Positions 43,049 through 49,588 of a stretch of 49,588 bases of DNA are shown here, one piece after another. This DNA comes from Pseudomonadota bacterium (lineage in GTDB: Bacteria > Pseudomonadota > Gammaproteobacteria > Steroidobacterales > JBCBZW01). The first letter of the stretch is position 1; each line of letters opens with the position of its first letter. The notes below the pieces were generated by a model. It made no database searches. It saw only the letters and a list, made by a program, of their open reading frames with translations, and was not told where the DNA came from. The stretch covers positions 1 to 49,588 of the forward strand of contig JBCBZW010000029.1 in NCBI GenBank assembly GCA_039815145.1. The letters run 5' to 3'. Position numbers and translations under genes: made by a program.

Positions 43049-43076
43049 ATAGTACCAACGCATCTGGGAGCGTCAA
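43049..43076 (-). promoter_or_regulatory. Likely sigma-70 promoter of the trp operon
   Basis: On the minus strand TTGACG (43076-43071) and TACTAT (43054-43049) are separated by 16 bases, matching five of six positions of each consensus. The start point would fall at about 43042-43040, at or within two bases of the trpL ATG. An imperfect dyad GGT-C-ACT-GAT-AGT-ACC (43041-43056) overlaps the -10 and could be an operator; it is only loosely like TrpR sites. Confidence 0.6.
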
Positions 43077-43100
43077 GCGCCGGCGGAGGAGGCCTGTACG

Positions 43101-43760
43101 GTGGATCACAAGGGATCAGATGAGGACCGTTCAGCGGAGGATCGGGTGCTCGCGGCGGTGGACGCGGAGCGCTGCCGCCTGGCCAGGGAGCTACACGACG
43201 GCCTCGGCCAGGCGCTGACCGGCGTGCTTCTGCTCAGCTCGGCCGAGCAGGATGGCGTCGAGCGTAGCGCGGGCCACTTATCCGCCCTGCTGGCGGAGGC
43301 CAAGGAACGCACCCGCGGCCTCAGCCGAACCCTCGATCCCAGCGCCCAGGCGAGTTCCCTCGCCCGCCTCCTCGGCGACCTGGCCGACCAGCTGAGCGAG
43401 CGCTTCCAACGGCCCTTCGCGGTGGCAGCGTCCCCGCCGGAAGTCACGCTGTCAGGCGCGCAGCGCCAGCACCTGCATCACCTGATCGTCGACGCGGTGC
43501 GCTACGCGATGCTGCATAAGGGGGTGACCAGCATCACCTTGTCGGCGACGCAGGATGCGCAGCTCGCCGTGCACATGCTCGCGAGCATCGCTGAGGGTAG
43601 GGTCGGGTTACCGCCGGGTGAGGAGGCGCAAGGGCAGGCCTGTCTGGCCCTGCTGCGCGATCGCCTGCGTTCGCTGCACGGTGAGCTCGACACCGCGGTG
43701 GAGCCGACCCGCGTATCCGTGCGCCTGCGTTGGCCACACACCCCGGCGGCGACGCCCTAA
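43101..43760 (+). CDS. Soluble NarL-type histidine kinase-like protein with degenerate ATPase domain
   Basis: A 219-residue protein with a GTG start nine bases after GGAGGAGG. No signal peptide or TM segment is seen. The HisKA_3 dimerisation domain is clear: ERCRLARELHDGLGQALTG, with the phospho-acceptor His at residue 32. The following region aligns in order with HATPase_c, but its N-box (LHHLIVDAVRYAMLHKG) lacks the Asn/Glu pattern and no DxGxG motif is present. A G-box remnant LLRDRLRSLHGELDTAV ends the domain. It may bind or compete for a response regulator, or be an inactive kinase. No regulator gene is adjacent. It is divergent from trp with overlapping promoter regions, and its stop overlaps the convergent addA stop. 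Confidence 0.75.
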   Translation: MDHKGSDEDRSAEDRVLAAVDAERCRLARELHDGLGQALTGVLLLSSAEQDGVERSAGHLSALLAEAKERTRGLSRTLDPSAQASSLARLLGDLADQLSERFQRPFAVAASPPEVTLSGAQRQHLHHLIVDAVRYAMLHKGVTSITLSATQDAQLAVHMLASIAEGRVGLPPGEEAQGQACLALLRDRLRSLHGELDTAVEPTRVSVRLRWPHTPAATP

Positions 43761-46700
43761 ACGCGAAGTAGAACCAGGCGACCCGGTGTCGACCCCAGCG
43801 CCTGCGCCAAGGCGGTGGCGTAGGCGTGGAGCTGCAACGCGTAGCGATCGGCCAGTTCGCTCACTTCGCGATCGGTCTTGAAGTCCACCACGCACCACGC
43901 TCCCGTCGCGTCGCGAAACACGAGATCGATCACCCCTTCGACGAGGGTGGAGGGGTCCTGCGTGGCCCGCGCCGTCACCGGCCACTCGCGGTAGCAATCG
44001 CCGCGCGCGAGGGCGTCCGCCGCCTCTCGCACCAGGGGATGGGTCAGGGCCTGCACGCAGGTCGCGATCGCCGCGGTGACCTCCTCATCGCTGGCACCGA
44101 GCAGACGTCCCTGCACCTTGGCGACCGCCTCCAGGGCGCTCTCATCGGCGGTCAGCTCGGCCGTCGCCAACACGGCGTGCACGAGGGTGCCGAAGCGCCG
44201 GCCCCCGGGGCGCGCCGGGTCGATGGCCTCGACGCTCAACACCTCGACCGCGTGGGTCGAGTCATCCTGCGCTTTGGCCCCGTCGGCCGCCAACGCCGTG
44301 GCCGTGCGCACCCGACAGCTGGCCTGCGCCCCCTGCGCCAGCACCGCCTGACGGTCCTCCTGCCAGCGCCGATGATGGGCCTCGCTGGCCTCGGCTTGGC
44401 CTGCCTCGTCCACTTCGAGGATGCGCTGCTGGCGCAGGCCCACCTCGCGCGGTGCTTCGAGGGCGAGCAAGCCAGGGTCCCACCACACCACCTCCGCCTC
44501 CCCGTCGGCCGTGCGGTGCTGCCCGGGGATCACCGCGGCCACCTGGGTGCGCGCGTTGGGCGGGCGCTCGAGCACGGTGTCGCTGCCGAAGGGCGGGCAG
44601 CCGTTCGCCACCACGGCGAGCTGACGGGCTTCGCGATTGGGGTAGACCGCGGGGTGCAGCACGTCCAGCCAGCCCGCGAGGGGATCGTCACCGATCGCCG
44701 GCACCACCAGCAGATCGCGCGCCCGCGTGGCCGCCACGTAGACCAGGCGAACGGATTCCTCCTCTTCGCGCGCCAGCTCCTGCTCCGCCACCGCGGCCAG
44801 ATCCGGCGGCACGCAGTCGCACAGGCGCTGAGCCCAGAGGCGTTTGCTCGCATCGACGTGGCGGCTCGGCCGTTCGCTCACGCGCGAGCAGGTGGGATCC
44901 GCCAGGATCACCACCGGGAACTCCAGCCCCTTGGCCTTGTGAGTGTTCATGATGCGCACGCCCTCGGTGCCCTCCTCCACCACCGTCGCTTCCTCGGCCT
45001 CGCGGGCCTGGGCATCGCGCTCGAGTTGCTCGACGAAGGAGCGGAAGGAGATAGCGCCGCGCGCTTCGTGGCGCCGAGCGAGGTCGACCGTGCGCAACAC
45101 GTTGGCCAGGGCCTGCTCACCGGTCGGCCAGATCGCGATGCCCGCGTGGGCGCGCACGGCACGCAGCAAGCGCGTCACCGTCTCCGCCAGGGGCCGTCGA
45201 TTGCGCCGGAAGTGCAGCTCACGCAGGAGCGTCAGGGCCTCGATGATCTGCCGATCGTCCTCGCTGAGCTCGGCCGCTAGCTCGCCGTCGTCGCCTTCGA
45301 AGCGCACCAGAGGATTCAGGGGTCGGCGCGCAATCGAGCCGTCCGCCTGCGCGGTGAAGCGGAAGGCGAGGAGGGCCTCATCGGAGAACGCGAACAGAGG
45401 CCCCCGCAGGGTGGCGTAGACCCGCAGCTCATCGTCGGGCCATTCGATCGCGGTCAGGGCGTTGCGCAGGGCCAGCACTTCCTCCCGATCGTGAAAGGAC
45501 CGACCGCCCACCAGCATGTGGGGGATGCGCCGCGCCTCCAGGGCGCGCACGTAGGGCCGGGTGACGTCGCGGTTGAAGGTTTTGAAACGGCGGAATAGCA
45601 CGCACACGTGGCGTGGCCGCAGGGGCACTGACTCGCCGCCCTCCTCCACCGTCCAGCCGCTCTCCTCCACCAGCCACTGGATGTACGCCGCCACCGCCTC
45701 GGGCAGGGAGTCGTCTACGCGGAAGTTCACCACCGTGCCGTAGTCGCCGTAGGGGCGGGGGACCGGCAGCGCCACCACCGCCGGCTGAGCGGTCTGCTCC
45801 TCGCGCCAGGGCGCCAGCGCCTCGTAGCGGGCCTGTTGCTCGCCGGTCATGGCTCGGTTAAAGGCGGCGTTGACGAAGCGCTGAATCGCCGGACGACTGC
45901 GGAAGCTCGTGTTCAGGTGAAGAACCCGCGCCCCCGCCTGCGTCAGCTGCTGCTTGATACCCTCGTAGATCGCGATGTCGGCGCGGCGGAAGCGGTAGAT
46001 GGATTGCTTGGGATCCCCCACGATGAAGAGCTTACCGGGCACCCCGCGGACGGCGGTCCAGTCCTCTTCCTGACGGTCATCAGCCGCCAGCAGGAGCAGG
46101 ATCTCCGCCTGCAAGGGGTCTGTGTCCTGGAACTCATCGACGAAGAAGTGGCTGTAGCGTTGCTGCAGCAGGTTGCGCACGGTGCTGTCGCGCACCAGCA
46201 GGTCGCGGGTGCGGATCAGCAGATCGAGAAAATCGAGCTTGCCGACACTCGCCTTTTGCTTTTCATAGGCCTCGACCACGGCGCGCAGCTCCTGCTGCAG
46301 CTGCGGTGCGAGGTCCGCTTCGCAGGCCGCCTTGAAGCGATCCAGCGCTTCCTTCAGGGCGTTGCGACGCTCCAGCACCGTGTCGCGGTCGAGCTCGCCG
46401 TACTGGGTGCGCTTCGACCCCTTCCAATGCCAGCTTACGGGCTTGGGACGCGCCAGGGCGCGCAGCTTCGCCTCGAGTCCGTCGTAGTCGCGCTCGCCTT
46501 GCGCCGCCTGTTCCCGCTGGCGGATCTCGGCGAGTTCACGGTCGAGGTTGCGCAGGCTTTGCGTGAGGTAATCGTCGGGCCAGGAGGACAGCGCCGCGAG
46601 GGCGGCGACGTCGTTCGCTTGGGTCATGAGGGCGTCGATCTGCGCGTCGCGATCGAAGACCTCGCGCGCCCAAGGCGCATCGAAGTCGCGCGTGTCGATC

Positions 46701-47266
46701 AACGCCCGCGCCGCGGCGAACAGCTGCTGGCGCGGCCCGTTGTCCGCCATCACGCTGGTGGCCTCCCGGCGCAACACGCGGCGCACGCCGGGCGGTGGGT
46801 CGGCGACGGCGCGCTCGAACCAGTCGTCGAAGGCACGGGCGATCATCGCCTCCTCGTCGCTGGCCGCAATCTCGAACAGCGGGTCGACCTGCGCTTCCAC
46901 GGGACGCTCGCGCAGCAGATCGTTGCAAAAGGCGTGGATGGTGGTGATCGCCGCCAGCTCGAGCTGCGAGAGGGCGTCGCGCAGACGCTCGGCTTGTTCC
47001 GACGGTGTTTGCGGATCTCTTAGCTGGCGCTCGAGGGCGGCGCGCAGGCGCAGCTTCATCTCGCCGGCCGCCTTGTCCGTGAAGGTCAGGGCGACCAACG
47101 TATCGAGCTGCGCGCGGCCAGAGCGGATCAACGCCACCATCCGCCCGACCAACGCCGTGGTCTTGCCCGTGCCCGCCGCTGCCTCGACGAACAGGGAGTG
47201 ATCCAGGTCCTCGAGGATGGCCTGGCGGGCGGCGGCGTCGGCGGGAACGCGGGGCGCCTGACTCAC
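43757..47266 (-). CDS. addA: AddA-type UvrD helicase-nuclease
   Basis: From the GTG at 47266, which overlaps the upstream stop (GTGA), the protein has 1169 residues. Sequence further upstream in this frame is antisense-free overlap with the AddB-like gene and is rejected. The UvrD/RecB helicase has Walker A EAAAGTGKTTALVGRM, LVALTFTDKAAGEMKLR, AITTIHAFCNDLLRERP, FFVDEFQDTDPLQ, VGDPKQSIYRFRRAD, LNTSFRSRP, MNTHKAKGLEFPVVIL and LVYVAATRARDLL. The C-terminal PD-(D/E)XK nuclease (about 1010-1169) has GTLVHAVL, VEGVIDLVF, CVVDFKTD and ALQLHAYATAL. It should process double-strand breaks for RecA loading together with the AddB-like protein, replacing or supplementing RecBCD. Confidence 0.92.
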   Translation of the reverse strand: MSQAPRVPADAAARQAILEDLDHSLFVEAAAGTGKTTALVGRMVALIRSGRAQLDTLVALTFTDKAAGEMKLRLRAALERQLRDPQTPSEQAERLRDALSQLELAAITTIHAFCNDLLRERPVEAQVDPLFEIAASDEEAMIARAFDDWFERAVADPPPGVRRVLRREATSVMADNGPRQQLFAAARALIDTRDFDAPWAREVFDRDAQIDALMTQANDVAALAALSSWPDDYLTQSLRNLDRELAEIRQREQAAQGERDYDGLEAKLRALARPKPVSWHWKGSKRTQYGELDRDTVLERRNALKEALDRFKAACEADLAPQLQQELRAVVEAYEKQKASVGKLDFLDLLIRTRDLLVRDSTVRNLLQQRYSHFFVDEFQDTDPLQAEILLLLAADDRQEEDWTAVRGVPGKLFIVGDPKQSIYRFRRADIAIYEGIKQQLTQAGARVLHLNTSFRSRPAIQRFVNAAFNRAMTGEQQARYEALAPWREEQTAQPAVVALPVPRPYGDYGTVVNFRVDDSLPEAVAAYIQWLVEESGWTVEEGGESVPLRPRHVCVLFRRFKTFNRDVTRPYVRALEARRIPHMLVGGRSFHDREEVLALRNALTAIEWPDDELRVYATLRGPLFAFSDEALLAFRFTAQADGSIARRPLNPLVRFEGDDGELAAELSEDDRQIIEALTLLRELHFRRNRRPLAETVTRLLRAVRAHAGIAIWPTGEQALANVLRTVDLARRHEARGAISFRSFVEQLERDAQAREAEEATVVEEGTEGVRIMNTHKAKGLEFPVVILADPTCSRVSERPSRHVDASKRLWAQRLCDCVPPDLAAVAEQELAREEEESVRLVYVAATRARDLLVVPAIGDDPLAGWLDVLHPAVYPNREARQLAVVANGCPPFGSDTVLERPPNARTQVAAVIPGQHRTADGEAEVVWWDPGLLALEAPREVGLRQQRILEVDEAGQAEASEAHHRRWQEDRQAVLAQGAQASCRVRTATALAADGAKAQDDSTHAVEVLSVEAIDPARPGGRRFGTLVHAVLATAELTADESALEAVAKVQGRLLGASDEEVTAAIATCVQALTHPLVREAADALARGDCYREWPVTARATQDPSTLVEGVIDLVFRDATGAWCVVDFKTDREVSELADRYALQLHAYATALAQALGSTPGRLVLLRV

Positions 47267-49588
47267 GAGAGCTGCCTCAGCAAGGCCAGGGCCGCCAGCT
47301 CCTCCGCCGGCTTGCGTTGCACGCGCTCTTCCTCGTAAGGCCCGCAGATGATGCGGTAGTCGCAGTACTCGCAGGTGGAGTAGCGCTTCTTGAGGGACTT
47401 GTCCGCCGACGCCGGCGCCGCCGGCAGGAATTCCTGGCTGAGGGCGGTGCCGATCGTGTCCGCCACGGTCTGCGCCGCTTGGCGAGCGCGATCGTCGTAG
47501 GGCACCTCGTGCTCGCCGTAGTCGCCACGCGTGGTGCAATACCACAGGCGTCCGGAGGTCACGCTCGCGCCGTCCTTAGCGAACATGCGCTCGGCGGCTT
47601 GGGCGTAGAGCACCGGCTGCAGGTGCTCACCGCCACCGACGATCTGGTGCTTCTCCGCCACGTTCTTGCCGGTCTTGTAGTCGGTCACCCGCAATTCGCC
47701 GTTACTGCGCCGTTCCACCAGGTCGATGGCGCCGCGTAGGCGGATGCCGCTCGCGAGCTCCACGCCCTCGGCCACGGACCTGGCGTCCCTATCGTGGGCA
47801 TCAGGTAGACCGAAGGCGAGTTCGAAGGCCCAGGGCACGAAGCCTGACTCGTCTTCGCTCATGCGCGAGAGCCAGCCGCGCAGATCGGCGCGGATACCGG
47901 CGATACCATCGTCCCAGACCCGCTCGATGGCCGGCGCCAAACGGTCGTGGTAGTCGGTGGCGATCCGCGTGAGCACCGTGTCCAGCCGCTCCAGCACGGT
48001 CTCCAGGTTATCGGGCCTCACGGGGAGCAATCCGTCTCCGCGCAGCTCCGTGAACAGGTGGAACTGCACGTCGTGGACCAGCGATCCACGCTGCAGCGGA
48101 TCCATCTGATCGATCGCGGCGGGCACCTCGCGTGGGCCGAGCTTGTGCACGGCGTAGAGCAGGAAGCGGTAGGGGCAGGCGGCGTAGTTCTGCAGCGCTG
48201 TGGGCGAATACGTACGTTGGTCGAGGACGTGGCTGGCCAGGGCCTGCTTGGCGGCATCACCGAGGGGACCGACCAGACCGTCGGCCGGCGTCCAGCGGCG
48301 CAGCCAGCGGCGCGCGCGGAAGCGCAGGGCGCGCTGCAGATAACTGTTGGCGTCGAGGAGGTAGCGGGCAGCGCCCGCCGCGCGCCCCTCGTCCGCTTGC
48401 AGCACGCCCTGGAGCAGCGCCAGGTCGTGTTCCGCTTCGTCGATGGCGTCGCTCGGCGCATCGGGTGCCGGCCAGCCGATGCGAGCCTGGGTTTGGCGTT
48501 CCGCACGTTTCGCCAGCGCTTCGAAGTCCAGCAGTTCGCCCTCTGCCGCCCGAATCGCCTCGAGGCTGTAGAAGGAGGCGACGCGCGGGCGCCCCTGTTC
48601 CATGTCCATGCGGGGGTAGGAGAGCACCACGTGCTGGCGCGCTGCGCCCACGGCCAGACGCAAGGCCAGGCGCTCCTGCTCGACGCGATCGCGGTTGGTC
48701 TTCAGGGCAGGGTCGAGTTGGTCGCGCACCGCGTCGAGGAGAATCGGATCCTCGCTGATCTTCTGCGGGAACAGCTTCTCGGCAAGGCCCGGCACGAAGA
48801 CGCGATCGAAGGCCATCGCCCGTGCGCTGTCCACGGGGGCAACGAAGACCCGGCCGTAGCGACTGCGCGGCGGTGGCTCAGCCAGTTCGCGCAGGCGTGG
48901 CCCCAGCACCGCGATGACTTCTGCCAGGCCCGTCGGCCCGACGCCCGCCATCGGCCGGAGCTCGGACAACACCGCGAGCACCCGGCGCGGATCGCGCAGA
49001 GTCATGGTGGCGAGGGGCGCCAGGTGGTCCAACCACTCGCCCCAGGTGGCGGCACTCGGCAATTGCGAGAGGGTGGCCATGACCGGGAGCGCGAATTCGC
49101 TCAGGTGTGCCAGGTCCTCGAGGTCGCGCTCCACCATCGCTTGGCGCACGTCGTTGTCCGTGTCCGCCAGCTCGTCGCGGGCCACCTCGAGCGCTTGGCG
49201 CAGCCCGTCGAGGCGGCGCTGCCAGCGCGCCTGGCCGCCGATCACCGCGGCCTCGTGCAGCAGCTGCTCCCAGCGTCGCGGCGCGCGCAAGCCACCGAGC
49301 TGCACCGCCTCATCAGCGCGGGTTGGCGTCGGCTCGCCGAGGGGGCCATTGCCGCGCAAGGCGTCAGCCTGGTCTTCCTCCGCGAAGCCAAGGATGGGGG
49401 CAAGCTCCGGGTCCGGGGCGACCCACTCGCCGGCGGGGGCTTGCGCTGCCGGGGCCGCCGCAGCCGCAGCCGCGGGCACCTCGCCCAAGGACAGGTACTC
49501 GGCGAAGCGATGCGCCGAGTAGCTCTCGTCGCGGCAATGCAAGAGGGTGAGGAACGCGCGACCTGCGGGATCCGGGCGTACGGCGCCG
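47263..49588 (-). CDS. addB: AddB-type PD-(D/E)XK nuclease, partial
   Basis: About 775 residues are visible; the frame is open through the right edge, so the N-terminus is missing. The middle shows degenerate helicase-like sequence (GRVFVAPVDSARAMAFDRVF, VPGLAEKLFPQK and VVLSYPRMDMEQGRPRV). The C-terminal nuclease (about the last 320 residues) has TALQNYAACPYRFLLY, GSLVHDVQFHLF, RGAIDLVERRSNG, RVTDYKTGK and HLQPVLYAQAAERMF. It ends with CEYCDYRIICGPY, so four cysteines (one N-terminal, three C-terminal) can form the Fe-S staple seen in AddB. The gene overlaps addA by 4 bases. AddB partners AddA in break repair. Confidence 0.9.
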   Translation of the reverse strand, partial: GAVRPDPAGRAFLTLLHCRDESYSAHRFAEYLSLGEVPAAAAAAAPAAQAPAGEWVAPDPELAPILGFAEEDQADALRGNGPLGEPTPTRADEAVQLGGLRAPRRWEQLLHEAAVIGGQARWQRRLDGLRQALEVARDELADTDNDVRQAMVERDLEDLAHLSEFALPVMATLSQLPSAATWGEWLDHLAPLATMTLRDPRRVLAVLSELRPMAGVGPTGLAEVIAVLGPRLRELAEPPPRSRYGRVFVAPVDSARAMAFDRVFVPGLAEKLFPQKISEDPILLDAVRDQLDPALKTNRDRVEQERLALRLAVGAARQHVVLSYPRMDMEQGRPRVASFYSLEAIRAAEGELLDFEALAKRAERQTQARIGWPAPDAPSDAIDEAEHDLALLQGVLQADEGRAAGAARYLLDANSYLQRALRFRARRWLRRWTPADGLVGPLGDAAKQALASHVLDQRTYSPTALQNYAACPYRFLLYAVHKLGPREVPAAIDQMDPLQRGSLVHDVQFHLFTELRGDGLLPVRPDNLETVLERLDTVLTRIATDYHDRLAPAIERVWDDGIAGIRADLRGWLSRMSEDESGFVPWAFELAFGLPDAHDRDARSVAEGVELASGIRLRGAIDLVERRSNGELRVTDYKTGKNVAEKHQIVGGGEHLQPVLYAQAAERMFAKDGASVTSGRLWYCTTRGDYGEHEVPYDDRARQAAQTVADTIGTALSQEFLPAAPASADKSLKKRYSTCEYCDYRIICGPYEEERVQRKPAEELAALALLRQLS

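Noticed and set aside
43826-45280. 484-codon open frame on the plus strand, antisense to addA
   Set aside because: High-GC shadow frame; its translation is rich in Arg, Gly and His with no domain, while the opposite strand encodes clear helicase motifs.
47267-47545. N-terminal extension of the AddA-like protein (93 residues)
   Set aside because: It lies entirely within the AddB-like coding region in another frame, has an Arg/His-rich composition, and the GTG at 47266 gives the standard helicase start with a GTGA overlap.

Overview
The window is a GC-rich (roughly two-thirds G+C), densely packed bacterial chromosome segment. Gene order and protein families point to a gammaproteobacterium on a Xanthomonadales / Steroidobacterales / Woeseiales-like branch: priA-argS-SPOR; def-fmt-rsmB-DUF4390-ntrY-ntrX divergent from LysM-dprA-smg-topA; and an ECF sigma factor followed by DUF3619- and DUF3106-type genes. 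I cannot name a genus. No rRNA, tRNA, insertion sequence, prophage or CRISPR array was found.

Layout. 1-924: 3' part of a secreted or periplasmic propeller sensor running off the left edge. 1028-2875: one gene joining a FEN/Xni-type 5'-3' exonuclease to a fructosamine kinase. 3180-4695: a small exported protein with RTX-like glycine/aspartate repeats, convergent with an HNH nuclease gene whose 3' end contains the shared terminator hairpin. 4811-6925: minus-strand operon of ECF sigma factor, single-TM DUF3619-like protein, small exported acidic protein and DUF3106 protein. 7292-13181: priA, argS, SPOR protein and CapA-like phosphoesterase. 13394-16720: an 1108-residue propeller-Y_Y_Y-GGDEF diguanylate cyclase. 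16717-23972: minus-strand def-fmt-rsmB-DUF4390-ntrY-ntrX. 24179-30230: plus-strand LysM lipoprotein, dprA, smg, topA and a VOC protein. 30237-31850: minus-strand MAPEG, tag and an HvfA-like repeat peptide precursor. 32277-34122: hemB and aroE. 34111-43040: minus-strand glutaredoxin, gamma-carbonic anhydrase, exported DUF1028 protein, and a complete unfused trpEGDCFBA operon preceded by a leader peptide gene and transcription attenuator. 43101-43760: a small soluble histidine-kinase-like gene divergent from trp. 43757-49588: an AddA/AddB-type helicase-nuclease pair, the AddB-like gene leaving the right edge.

How the genes work together. Many neighbours overlap by 4 bases (ATGA or GTGA), implying translational coupling: sigma/DUF3619, SPOR/CapA, fmt/rsmB, topA/VOC, trpE/trpG, trpD/trpC, trpB/trpA and addB/addA. 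The trp leader peptide carries three Trp codons, two adjacent, just before a hairpin, and an oligo-U terminator precedes trpE. This is classical attenuation. Its best promoter lies so close to the leader ATG that the transcript may be leaderless.

Most worth following up: the exonuclease-fructosamine kinase fusion; the HvfA-like cysteine-repeat RiPP/bufferin precursor with no maturation genes beside it; the possibly leaderless trp attenuator; the NtrX-like regulator whose AAA+ domain has lost its key ATPase and sigma-54 contact motifs; and the exported DUF1028 protein whose predicted signal cleavage would expose a threonine.
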